Assembly: GCA_009924735.1 (NCBI GenBank)
Contig: RFQZ01000024.1
Location: 1-42,656 of the forward strand
Source of the DNA: Flavobacteriia bacterium
Lineage (GTDB): Bacteria; Bacteroidota; Bacteroidia; Flavobacteriales_D; Crocinitomicaceae
Length of the DNA: 42,656 bases
Direction of reading: 5' to 3'
The notes below the pieces were generated by a model. That model saw nothing but the letters and a program-made list of their open reading frames with translations, did no database searches and was not told where the DNA came from. The translations under genes and the position numbers were made by a program. Numbering within the stretch: the first letter of the stretch is position 1; every line of letters begins with the position of its first letter. Shown here piece by piece: positions 8,354-15,801 of the stretch.

Positions 8354-8460
8354 GTCGATATTCTTAGGATTACGTGTCCGCCACAACGGACACGTGTTCC
8401 TTGAGGGAGTGGCTTCAAAGAAACCAAAGCCAAGCCGCTACGCAGCTTCGTCTTTTTTTT
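8354..8460 (+). repeat. 107-bp tandem repeat, copy 1
   Basis: Begins GTCGATATTCTTAGG and ends with a run of eight T. It contains a 9-bp palindromic stem, ACGTGTCCG (8372-8380) and CGGACACGT (8387-8395), around the loop CCACAA. A second imperfect hairpin (AAGCCGCTACGCAGCTT) lies just before the T run and looks terminator-like on the plus strand. It is nearly identical to copy 2 apart from the palindrome loop and one T. Confidence 0.9.
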
Positions 8461-8566
8461 GTCGATATTCTTAGGATTACGTGTCCGAAGCGTCGGACAC
8501 GTGTTCCTTGAGGGAGTGGCTTCAAAGAAACCAAAGCCAAGCCGCTACGCAGCTTCGTCTTTTTTT
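8461..8566 (+). repeat. 107-bp tandem repeat, copy 2
   Basis: Directly abuts copy 1 and shares its sequence except for the palindrome loop (AAGCGT here, at 8488-8493, so the stem gains one pair) and one fewer T in the final run. The stem arms are at 8479-8487 and 8494-8502. A third unit starts with GTCG at 8567 but diverges at once. Confidence 0.9.
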
Positions 8567-8612
8567 GTCGCAATGCCGCTTACAAAAGCAAGCTTTTGAC
8601 ACTTATGCGAAC

Positions 8613-8638
8613 AAAAAAAGCCGGCCTCACGGCTGGCT
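8613..8638 (-). terminator. intrinsic terminator of tRNA-Ser
   Basis: On the minus strand, AGCCAGCC, the loop GTGA and GGCCGGCT (one mismatch) are followed by a run of T. This lies about 10 bases after the CCA end of the tRNA, the expected place for its terminator. Confidence 0.75.
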
Positions 8639-8648
8639 TTGGTTTCTT

Positions 8649-8736
8649 TGGCGGAGAATGTAGGATTCGAACCTACGGTACCTTGCGGTACAACAGTTTT
8701 CAAGACTGCCGCAATCGACCACTCTGCCAATTCTCC
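8649..8736 (-). tRNA. tRNA-Ser (anticodon UGA), CCA encoded
   Basis: On the minus strand the gene runs from GGAGAAT at 8736 to ATTCTCC paired at 8653-8659, then discriminator G (8652) and an encoded CCA (8649-8651). The anticodon loop is CTTGAAA, giving UGA, which reads UCN serine codons. The long variable arm typical of tRNA-Ser (GTACCGCAAGGTAC) and the T-loop GGTTCGAATCC are present. A promoter lies 4 bases upstream and a terminator downstream, so this is a single-gene unit. Confidence 0.96.
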
Positions 8737-8740
8737 GAGG

Positions 8741-8770
8741 CAAAAGTAATAATTCTTTATGTAAATTCAA
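8741..8770 (-). promoter_or_regulatory. promoter of tRNA-Ser
   Basis: On the minus strand, TTG (8770-8768) is followed by a 19-base spacer and TACTTTTG (8748-8741), a full match to the Bacteroidota TTG/TAnnTTTG consensus. The tRNA 5' end lies 4 bases after the box. Confidence 0.8.
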
Positions 8771-8819
8771 TAACCCTTGACTAAAATTGGATTTTTCCAC
8801 GGCTTTGAAACAGAAATGC

Positions 8820-8827
8820 TATTTTTG
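8820..8827 (+). promoter_or_regulatory. -7 box immediately before the thioesterase start (leaderless candidate)
   Basis: TATTTTTG matches TAnnTTTG and ends 4 bases before the ATG at 8832, so a transcript starting at the usual distance would begin at or next to the start codon. No convincing -33 TTG is seen at the right spacing, which lowers confidence. Confidence 0.45.
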
Positions 8828-8831
8828 TTCC

Positions 8832-9251
8832 ATGGATTTTTCTACGTTAAATCTGGCCGAAGTAAATGCCTTGAATCGAAGTACACTCATGGAAACTTTG
8901 GGCATCGAATGCATTGTGTTAGGCGACAGATTTCTTACGTTTCGGATGCCGGTTGACCATCGAACGCACCAACCCATGGGGCTCTTACACGGAGGTGCCA
9001 GTGCTGCTTTGATCGAAACCATCGGCTCATTTGGCAGCTACCTGATGGCAAACCTCGACAAAGAACGTCCAGTTGGATTGGAAATGAATGCACAACACGT
9101 ACGCGCCGTGCGCTCAGGATTTGTTTTAGGTACGGGCACCTTGCTGCACCAAGGAAAAACCACCCATGTATGGAACGTAGACATCATTGAAGAAACCACA
9201 AAAAAATTGGTGTGTACAGGTCGACTGACCATGCTGATGGTTAAAAAATAA
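8832..9251 (+). CDS. menI: hotdog-fold thioesterase, probable DHNA-CoA hydrolase
   Basis: The 139-residue product is a PaaI/YbgC-type hotdog thioesterase. Family features include the PVDHRTHQPMGLLHGGASAALIET segment, where HGG starts the long helix and the Glu/Asp-type catalytic region lies, then LEMNAQHVRAVRSGFVLGTG and the final strand CTGRLTML. Placed 3 bases before menF, it most likely releases 1,4-dihydroxy-2-naphthoate from its CoA ester in menaquinone synthesis; the specific substrate is inferred from this context. The ATG at 8832 is preferred to a TTG at 8787, which would add 15 residues poor in family resemblance. A -7 promoter box lies just upstream. Confidence 0.8.
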   Translation: MDFSTLNLAEVNALNRSTLMETLGIECIVLGDRFLTFRMPVDHRTHQPMGLLHGGASAALIETIGSFGSYLMANLDKERPVGLEMNAQHVRAVRSGFVLGTGTLLHQGKTTHVWNVDIIEETTKKLVCTGRLTMLMVKK

Positions 9252-9254
9252 ACC

Positions 9255-10199
9255 ATGCTTCAATACCGAATCCCAGGAAACGAAAAAGTAACCTTACTAG
9301 GTCAATTCACAAAACGTACAGAACCCTTCGATTTGAAAGGTTTCGTGGTGTCAAACGCTTCCGGTCAGACCCAATATGTGTTTACAGAAGAAGCTGTGCC
9401 ATCCTCCCCCGTTGGAACTGAAACCCCAAAAATTATTTCCCGATCGGCTTTCAAAGATCAAGTCATGCGCATCAAATATGCCATCCAAGTCGGCTTGATA
9501 AAAGTGGTACTTTCTCGCATCACCCTAAAGCCCTTTCCAATAAACCAACAGGCGAACTATTTCGACAAGCTGTGCGAAGCCTATCCCAATGCTTTTGTGT
9601 ATGCTTTCGACGATGCCATTTTAGGAAAGTGGGTAGGCGCTTCCCCCGAAATTTTACTGCGACGGGTAAAACAACATTTTTTCACGATGTCCCTGGCAGG
9701 TACCCAGAAAATAAGTGAAAACAGAGAATGGACGGAGAAAGAAAAAAATGAACAGTTGTTGGTAACCGATTTCATTTGCTCGGAATTATCCGCTCAAAAC
9801 ATCGAAACGGTGGAGCAAATGGGTCCTTACGACCATGTCGCCGGCCCTGTAAAACACCTTCGCACCGACATCGGCTTTTACGCAGACCCTCAATTTGAGA
9901 AGGAATTTATCCAACACCTCCACCCTACTCCTGCCGTTTGTGGACTCCCTCGAAGCATGGCAGCAGAAGCGATTTCACTGGTAGAGGAACATGACCGATT
10001 GCTCTATTCAGGGTTCATCGGATGGTTTGAAAACGACCATACCCACTGTTATGTAAACCTTCGTTGTGGAAAAATCATTGACAATGTATTGTATGCTTTT
10101 GTGGGCGCAGGTATCACAGCAGATTCAGATCCCGAACTTGAATGGTTGGAAACTGAAAATAAAAGCAAAACCCTGTTCGACCTCATCGAAATCGATTAA
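9255..10199 (+). CDS. menF: isochorismate synthase
   Basis: Converts chorismate to isochorismate, the first committed step of menaquinone synthesis. The 314-residue product is the chorismate-binding domain: VVLSRITLKPF, GKWVGASPEILLRR, FTMSLAGTQ, the HLHPTPAVCGLPR segment, LLYSGFIGWF, CYVNLRCG and the C-terminal FVGAGITADSDPELEW with EWLETENKSKTL. At 314 residues it is shorter than E. coli MenF (about 430); what is missing is N-terminal sequence. This compact form is plausible for Bacteroidota and the catalytic core is complete. It begins 3 bases after the thioesterase gene, and menD follows 9 bases after its stop, so the three are likely one operon. EntC-type siderophore use is disfavoured by the menD neighbour. 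Confidence 0.9.
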   Translation: MLQYRIPGNEKVTLLGQFTKRTEPFDLKGFVVSNASGQTQYVFTEEAVPSSPVGTETPKIISRSAFKDQVMRIKYAIQVGLIKVVLSRITLKPFPINQQANYFDKLCEAYPNAFVYAFDDAILGKWVGASPEILLRRVKQHFFTMSLAGTQKISENREWTEKEKNEQLLVTDFICSELSAQNIETVEQMGPYDHVAGPVKHLRTDIGFYADPQFEKEFIQHLHPTPAVCGLPRSMAAEAISLVEEHDRLLYSGFIGWFENDHTHCYVNLRCGKIIDNVLYAFVGAGITADSDPELEWLETENKSKTLFDLIEID

Positions 10200-10208
10200 T
10201 TTTACACC

Positions 10209-11885
10209 ATGGTAAGCAGCGATAAGTGGGTTGTACAATTGGTCATTGACCAATGTGTTGCACATGGGGTAAAGCACATTGTTTTTTCTCCCGGTTCTAG
10301 GAATGCGCCCTTTGCCATCGCCGCCTCGAAGCATGACTCGATTGAAACCTATGTAATCCACGACGAGCGTTCTGCAGGATTTTTCGGCATTGGATTGTCA
10401 GAAAAAACCGAAGCCCCTGTCGCACTTTGCTGTACCTCGGGCTCCGCACCAGCCAACTACTTACCCGCCATAACGGAAGCCTATTACAGGAACATCCCCT
10501 TAATTGTCATCTCCGCCGACCGTCCCAATGCTTGGATCAACCAAGGAGATGGCCAAACCATCCAACAATTGGGATTGTTCAAAGAATTTGTAAGGTATTC
10601 CTGTCATTTAGAAGATGGAAACCTCACGCCTACCACTCAATGGCAATACCAACGAGAGACTGCCTTGTTGTTCTCGAAGGCGACGGGCATGAACAGAGGA
10701 CCCGTTCACTTGAACGTTGGTTTGTCCGAACCTTTGTACCGCGAATCGGAAAAAACCTCCAACCTATCCCGAACGATTCATTTTCCCATCAACCGTTCTG
10801 TAGACGAAGCCAACCTCCAGCTGGTTCAGCAGGCAATCGAAGGTAAAAAAACCATGGTCATCTGTGGCCAAATGCCTCCCAACCCTAAACTGCAGAGTGT
10901 CTTAGCGACCTTCAGCGAACGGAACGACGTTGTTATACTGGTTGAAAATACCAGCAATCTCCAATCCGAACGCTTTAACGCCTGTATTGACAGGTCATTG
11001 GCAAGCCTACCGGCATCCACTTTGGAAGCATTTCAACCCGAAATCCTCATCAGCATTGGAGGGGCCGTTGTCTCTAAAAAAATCAAAGATTTCTTGCGAA
11101 CCACGCCTTTGGAAATGCACATCAAGGTGGGATTTGACTTTCCCGAAATGGATACGTATCAACAGCTCTCCCATTCTTTTTTGTGCGATCCAATTGACTT
11201 TTTCAGCCAGTTAAACGAATCGGCACCCTTGAAATCACAGTCTAATTTCTTCGGGAAATGGAAACAATTGGATTACAAAGGAAAAGACCTCTTGGCAGAA
11301 TTCACGCAAGAAACGGAGCATTTTACCGATTTTGAAGTGTATCAAATTTTGATGAGAACCTTGGAAGAAGGCACCACCCTTCACATGGGCAACAGCTCTG
11401 TGGTACGGTATTGTCAACTGTTCGACCCCATTCACCAATGTAACTATTTCGCAAACAGGGGTACGAGTGGCATTGATGGCAGCCTAAGCACCGCCCTGGG
11501 ATACGCCACGAAGGATGAAGGTTTAAACGTAATCATTGTGGGAGACATTTCCTTTTTATACGACAGTGCGGCACTTCAAATCCAAACCACCCAATCGAAT
11601 GTTAAAATTCTTTTGATAAACAACCACGGCGGGGGTATTTTTAGGATCATTCCAGGTCCAAGAGAATCAGACCAATTGGAAAGGTATTTTGAGGCGCAAC
11701 ACGGACATACGGGAGCCTTTGCAGCGCAATTGGGATGGGAATACAGCGCTGTATCAACTGCCAAAGCATTCGCCGACGCACTTCCTACATTCCTAGCTTC
11801 AGACCTTAGATCCATCTTGGAAATTCAAACCGAGAGAGAAGTAAACCCGAAGATTCTAAACGATTTTTTTACCTTTATTAAATGA
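10209..11885 (+). CDS. menD: SEPHCHC synthase (MenD)
   Basis: The thiamine-diphosphate enzyme that joins 2-oxoglutarate and isochorismate to make 2-succinyl-5-enolpyruvyl-6-hydroxy-3-cyclohexene-1-carboxylate. The 558 residues span the three usual domains. The N-terminal PYR domain has FSPGSRNAPFAIA, the cofactor-activating Glu53 in IHDERSAGFF, and CTSGSAPANYLPAI. The C-terminal PP domain has NRGTSGIDGSLSTALGYA, IIVGDISFLYD and ILLINNHGGGIFRI, the diphosphate and magnesium site. Its stop TGA overlaps the ATG of the TerC-type gene (ATGATGG at 11882), implying translational coupling. The length is normal for the family. Confidence 0.95.
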   Translation: MVSSDKWVVQLVIDQCVAHGVKHIVFSPGSRNAPFAIAASKHDSIETYVIHDERSAGFFGIGLSEKTEAPVALCCTSGSAPANYLPAITEAYYRNIPLIVISADRPNAWINQGDGQTIQQLGLFKEFVRYSCHLEDGNLTPTTQWQYQRETALLFSKATGMNRGPVHLNVGLSEPLYRESEKTSNLSRTIHFPINRSVDEANLQLVQQAIEGKKTMVICGQMPPNPKLQSVLATFSERNDVVILVENTSNLQSERFNACIDRSLASLPASTLEAFQPEILISIGGAVVSKKIKDFLRTTPLEMHIKVGFDFPEMDTYQQLSHSFLCDPIDFFSQLNESAPLKSQSNFFGKWKQLDYKGKDLLAEFTQETEHFTDFEVYQILMRTLEEGTTLHMGNSSVVRYCQLFDPIHQCNYFANRGTSGIDGSLSTALGYATKDEGLNVIIVGDISFLYDSAALQIQTTQSNVKILLINNHGGGIFRIIPGPRESDQLERYFEAQHGHTGAFAAQLGWEYSAVSTAKAFADALPTFLASDLRSILEIQTEREVNPKILNDFFTFIK

Positions 11886-12634
11886 TGGAGTATTTTAACA
11901 TTTTTACGCATGTGCAAGGTTGGATTTATTTATTGATACTTACCCTGCTTGAAATCGTATTGGGCATAGACAACATCATTTTCATCTCCATTGTCACGGA
12001 CCGACTAACCGGAAAAACCAAAAGAAAAGCTCGGAACCTAGGGCTTAGCTTGGCATTAATCGTTCGCTTATTTTTGTTAACCATCGTTTCCTGGATCATG
12101 CAATTGACAGCACCCTTGTTTGTTGTTTTCGAACAAGAAATTTCAGGACAGGATTTGGTACTGTTAACAGGCGGGTTGTTTCTGATTTACAAGAGCACCG
12201 TCGAGATGCACAACAGCATCAAGGGCCATGATGAAGCATCAAAAACAAAAGGCACTTCGTTCCGAGCCATCGTTTTACAAATCGTTTTGATAGACATCGT
12301 ATTTAGTTTTGACTCTGTAATCTCTGCCATTGGGATGACGAATGGAATTCAGGTAGAAACCCACTCAAATCCCCTTGCGATTATTTTCGCTTCCGTAATC
12401 ATATCCATGGTCATCATGCTGCTTTTTGCGAAGCACATCAGTATGTTTATCAGTGCAAACCCAACGGTGAAAATGATTGCCTTAAGTTTCTTGGTAACGA
12501 TTGGGGTCCTTTTGGTCGCGGAAGCCTTTGATCAAGACATCCCGAAGGGTTATGTGTATTTTGCCTTGGTGTATTCCTTGCTGGTGGAAATGCTCAACAT
12601 CCGCATGCGAAAGAATAAAAAAACTAGTAAATAA
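11882..12634 (+). CDS. TerC family integral membrane protein
   Basis: A 250-residue inner-membrane protein with about seven hydrophobic helices. The family signature LEIVLGIDNIIFISIVTDRL near residue 20 and the second acidic motif IVLIDIVFSFDSVISAIGM in the middle carry the Asp/Glu residues that likely bind a metal. TerC-type proteins have been linked to manganese and calcium handling and to metalation of exported enzymes. The start overlaps the end of menD by four bases; a second ATG at 11885 is equally possible. The C-terminal coding end overlaps the convergent broken glycerophosphodiesterase gene by 11 bases. Its relation to menaquinone synthesis is unknown and may only reflect transcription. 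Confidence 0.88.
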   Translation: MMEYFNIFTHVQGWIYLLILTLLEIVLGIDNIIFISIVTDRLTGKTKRKARNLGLSLALIVRLFLLTIVSWIMQLTAPLFVVFEQEISGQDLVLLTGGLFLIYKSTVEMHNSIKGHDEASKTKGTSFRAIVLQIVLIDIVFSFDSVISAIGMTNGIQVETHSNPLAIIFASVIISMVIMLLFAKHISMFISANPTVKMIALSFLVTIGVLLVAEAFDQDIPKGYVYFALVYSLLVEMLNIRMRKNKKTSK

Positions 12635-13278
12635 GCCCAACGGTCAGTTTGACATCATCGGTTAACACGTAGTCTGGATTTTTTTTAAGGGCTTCCTTGA
12701 TCCCTTTCGCCGACCTTACTTCAAAAATCACCGTTTTTTTGTGAATGGATTTAAGAAAATTAACCTCCTCCAAGCGAATGGATTTGTTTCGGACCACGAC
12801 CCCTCTTAATTTCGGTTCATTTTCCAAAAACCTCAGGATCCTTCAATGCATTTTCACAGGCGTTCAAAGGCTTAAGGTCAAAAAAAGTAAATTTTCCCTT
12901 AAAAATGTTTGCACTTTCTGCAGTCAGTAAAAACAGGGGTTCTTGGTGAATGCCACGGTACCTAAACTGTGACAAAGCTTCGCTGTCATGGGTTTCAACG
13001 CATCCGTTTTCCGCTGTCTCCGGGTGAAGGGTCTCATCGTGAAAAAGCCATAATTTCCCTGATTTATCCATTCTTACATCGACTTCAACGCCGTCACAGA
13101 ATGGGAGGTTCTGGGTATAAACGATTCCTGCTTCAGAATTGTCGTGGTACATCGCATTGGGCATTTTTAACCCTGTGGCTGCATGGCCAATGATTTTGGA
13201 AGTTACGTTACCGTTGGACTTGTCACAGCCCAACAACAACAAAAGCGAGCAAAGCATAAGGCTACTTCGGAAGTACAT
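12624..13278 (-). pseudogene. glycerophosphodiester phosphodiesterase-like lipoprotein, frameshifted
   Basis: The N-terminal part (start 13278) has a lipoprotein signal (MYFRSSLMLCSLLLLLGC) and glycerophosphodiesterase-like motifs: HDNSEAG, DGVEVDVRMDKSGKLWLFHDETL and GKFTFFDLKPL. It closes at 12817 after ALKDPEVFGK. The C-terminal part continues in another frame as RILRFLENEP, then RGVVVRNKS, KKTVIFEVRS and NPDYVLTDDV, the expected TIM-barrel end. The shift falls near 12835-12845, where one extra base or two missing bases would restore one protein of about 218 residues. The enzyme would hydrolyse glycerophosphodiesters in the periplasm. It starts within the end of the upstream barrel gene (17-base overlap). 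Real decay and a sequencing error are both possible. Confidence 0.75.
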
Positions 13279-13780
13279 AGTTCAAACCTAGGGAAAATCG
13301 ATGATCCAAAAAAGTACTTCTTTCTTGCGCAGTGCGCTGTAGCTCTTGGTTCCATGCAATTCCGAATTGATGGGTGATGCGCAACTGTCCGAAACTCAAT
13401 TTCTTAGTCACGGGCCAAAAAATCCCATACCCGAGCTGAAATCTTGAATAGCGGTATGAGAACGGTTTTGCAAGGTTTGCCATGGAATAATCAACATGAA
13501 GATGAAAACCTTGAAAGAATCTGGTTTTTTCAGCCAGTGGAAACCATTGTCCTTGCAATCCAACCTGCGGGAAAAAAGTGGCATTGGAAAGTGTATTACG
13601 ATGGCCACATCCGGCATATACCTCCACCCCAACCGATCGATAAGCCAGCTGAAAACTTAAGGTGTGAAAATAATCCATTCTTTGGACGTCAAAGTGGTAA
13701 CCCAAGGAGGATTGCCCGTATCGCTGTGCAAAAAAAGGGGAAAGCAAAAACACGTACCAAAGTGCGAGCGTTAATCTCAT
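13262..13780 (-). CDS. hypothetical exported protein, possible small beta-barrel
   Basis: A 172-residue protein with a signal peptide (MRLTLALWYVFLLSPFFAQ) and alternating amphipathic strands rich in Tyr, Phe and Gly: LGYHFDVQRMDYFHTLSFQLAYRS in part, VGLQGQWFPL, SRFQLGYGIFWPV, FSLGLNYVL. Arg is frequent. The C-terminus has barrel-strand character (HRFSLGLNYVLPK). It overlaps the downstream lipoprotein gene by 17 bases, so the two were probably co-expressed before the downstream gene broke. No named family is recognised. Confidence 0.65.
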   Translation of the reverse strand: MRLTLALWYVFLLSPFFAQRYGQSSLGYHFDVQRMDYFHTLSFQLAYRSVGVEVYAGCGHRNTLSNATFFPQVGLQGQWFPLAEKTRFFQGFHLHVDYSMANLAKPFSYRYSRFQLGYGIFWPVTKKLSFGQLRITHQFGIAWNQELQRTAQERSTFLDHRFSLGLNYVLPK

Positions 13781-13847
13781 GGTACAAAATTCGGTGATTT
13801 TGGCACAAAAACATGAATGGTCGATAAAAAGAAATGGAAAACTTGAT

Positions 13848-15113
13848 TCACCCCATCATTTCAAGCACCCATGTTTGATGGGTTTGATTGGCGAAGGTTC
13901 GGATGTTTTTATTCAGTACATCTTGGACCTTTCCTTCCGCATAGATAAAAGAAGTTGAAGATTCCAAAAGAATACGCGCATGGGTTTCATTTTCATGGCT
14001 GTGGGAAGGCAAGCGAAGCGGTGGATACAAAAACAATTCATCCCGATTTTTGAAACATGAATGAACTATAAATTGAAGAATCAAGGAAGCAACTGAATCC
14101 ATATTTGTTCTGCGATAACACCGAAAAATTGCCTCAGAAAACGGAACCGATTGAAGTGATTTTTTTAACAATCCATTAAATGCTAAGGCTTTTACTGAGC
14201 GGGCAAGGACCCACGCATAAGAAGGAGCGTCATACACTTCCTCGAAAGACAAAAGTTTATCTATGTAGAGGGTGTATGTGTCTTTAATTTTGCCCGAAAG
14301 CCCATCCATTAAAATTTGACACTCCATGAAACGGGAAATTTCATGAAAATAAAGTTCACTTAAATCACCCAGTAATTTAAAATTCTCAAAATCGGTGATT
14401 AGATTGTCAACTGATTTATTTGCATAAATACGCTTTGAAATTAGAAAGCAGTACCCAAATATTTTATTGTTAAGAATTGAAGCATGCTGGAGATAATAAG
14501 ATTCAAGAGCCGATGAAAAATAGCCATTGGGGTCATCCTCATCCACAAAACTTTCATAGAATAATCGCCTACCACTCTCTGTGGAAATTAATGTTTCCAA
14601 TAATTCACCTTGATTTCTAGCCGCTCGGACTTTCCTGCCAAGTAAAGCCGTTACTTTCAACCTTTCAGGACTGTTTAGGTCTACAGATTCAAGAAGTTCA
14701 AGAATATTCATTGTGTCGTTTGTCTCAATGGCAAGCTCCAATGCACCCATTGAATAGGCACCCAGACCGAAAACATTTTCTGGCATTCTCAAACCTCTAT
14801 CCAGGTTGCGCGTTTCGTGTTGGATAAAATGATTAAATGTGTCATGACCAATGTACTTGGCCAGGATGTCCAAAGTGGCAGGATAGGTATTTCGAGCGGG
14901 TAAAATGCCAAAGAAGCGCGCAAGTGTATGGGCTGAAATTAAATTTCCCGAGTTGCTTATTTTCAGCGCTAAGCCCTCACAATCTTTGTGTTTGGACACG
15001 ATGATACCGGAAATTTCCATCAACTTTTCACGCAGAATGTCAGTGAAGATGTTTTGGTACACTTCCTTTTGCTTCGGGTTTGACATATTCAAAGAAACGA
15101 ATTTCTTTCTCAT
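13848..15113 (-). CDS. Bacteroidota 'TLxRxFG' N-terminal domain protein, paralogue A (421 aa)
   Basis: Residues about 50-100 carry ISAHTLARFFGILPA, then YPATLDILAKYIGHDTFNHF. This matches a pattern common at the N-terminus of Bacteroidota proteins of unknown function (LSxxTLxRxxG...TLdxLAxyxGyxxwxxF), which resembles a helix-turn-helix. The remaining 300 residues look all-helical without a signal peptide, consistent with TPR-like repeats and a cytoplasmic regulator. A second member lies at 17404-18519, also on the minus strand. An internal ATG at residue 10 (MSNPKQK) is a plausible alternative start. It is divergent from the lipoprotein gene at 15199 with 85 bases between, so it may regulate that gene. 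The regulatory role is inference. Confidence 0.7.
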   Translation of the reverse strand: MRKKFVSLNMSNPKQKEVYQNIFTDILREKLMEISGIIVSKHKDCEGLALKISNSGNLISAHTLARFFGILPARNTYPATLDILAKYIGHDTFNHFIQHETRNLDRGLRMPENVFGLGAYSMGALELAIETNDTMNILELLESVDLNSPERLKVTALLGRKVRAARNQGELLETLISTESGRRLFYESFVDEDDPNGYFSSALESYYLQHASILNNKIFGYCFLISKRIYANKSVDNLITDFENFKLLGDLSELYFHEISRFMECQILMDGLSGKIKDTYTLYIDKLLSFEEVYDAPSYAWVLARSVKALAFNGLLKKSLQSVPFSEAIFRCYRRTNMDSVASLILQFIVHSCFKNRDELFLYPPLRLPSHSHENETHARILLESSTSFIYAEGKVQDVLNKNIRTFANQTHQTWVLEMMG

Positions 15114-15132
15114 GATTTCAGCATCCGGTAAG

Positions 15133-15162
15133 TTGCAATAAGATGCAGTTGTCTTAGTATTG
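15133..15162 (+). promoter_or_regulatory. promoter for the 15199 lipoprotein gene
   Basis: TTG (15133-15135), a 19-base spacer and TAGTATTG (15155-15162), with one mismatch to TAnnTTTG. It lies in the divergent gap beside paralogue A, and the ATG follows 36 bases after the box. Confidence 0.5.
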
Positions 15163-15198
15163 GATTGAGATTAATTTTAAAGAAAAAAAGCCAAAACT

Positions 15199-15750
15199 AT
15201 GAAAATTGTAACAACACTAGCTATTGCAGTAATAACTATTTCTCTCACAACTAGTTGTGAGGAAAAATTGTCAAAAAATTTCTCAGACAAAGAAGATTTA
15301 ACCAAAACAACCAATGACGATGATACAGATTCTTTATTAGCTCCTGATTCAATTTCATTAAGCGATGCTGACCAAAATGAAGTTAACGAGAATCTCGTGA
15401 AATATGAAAAATATACCTTTCCCAAAAGGTACACAGAGGAATCTCTCGAAAAAGGTCCTAGCGATATTCTCGATTTTAGGGATAGAGATGATGATAAATT
15501 CATAGGAATTAAATTTTCCGACGGGCGGGAAGGCACATTGGTCATGCGAAATAATAATTACTATAATTATACAATTCGTGAAAAAACAGAGGTTCAATTT
15601 GCTACAAAAAATGACGGTTTACAAAGAATTTGGGATAATTGTATAGCACTCGAAAAAGGTGGAGCTGCAATAGGCTCCGCTTTTGCTAGAAAATCTGGTC
15701 CACGCAAAAAGGATGGTACACCAGATATGAGATACAAAGCGAATCAATAG
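15199..15750 (+). CDS. hypothetical lipoprotein (183 aa)
   Basis: Signal peptide MKIVTTLAIAVITISL followed by TTSC, with the lipidated Cys at residue 20 and an acidic tail (EEKLSKN). The mature protein has a low-complexity Asp/Ser/Thr linker (DEDLTKTTNDDDTDS-like region), then a basic/polar domain with DFRDRDDDKFIGIKF, DGREGTLVMRNNN and a C-terminal Arg/Lys-rich end. No family is recognised. It has its own promoter and is followed by the MORN-like gene 51 bases later, probably co-transcribed. High AT content sets both genes apart from the menaquinone and topoisomerase genes. Confidence 0.7.
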   Translation: MKIVTTLAIAVITISLTTSCEEKLSKNFSDKEDLTKTTNDDDTDSLLAPDSISLSDADQNEVNENLVKYEKYTFPKRYTEESLEKGPSDILDFRDRDDDKFIGIKFSDGREGTLVMRNNNYYNYTIREKTEVQFATKNDGLQRIWDNCIALEKGGAAIGSAFARKSGPRKKDGTPDMRYKANQ

Positions 15751-15801
15751 AAAGTGTCATTCTATTTTAACTTAATTTTTACTACTCCAATTTTAATATC
15801 G

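Noticed and set aside
8372..8502. CRISPR array from repeated palindromes
   Set aside because: Only two units, directly abutting, with no unique spacers of regular size and no cas genes.
8787..8831. Upstream TTG start for the thioesterase
   Set aside because: It adds 15 residues that fit no family sequence and lies upstream of the promoter box at 8820.
9255..10199. Truncation of menF
   Set aside because: All C-terminal chorismate-binding motifs are present, and the ATG follows the previous stop by 3 bases; the short N-terminus seems to be a lineage form.
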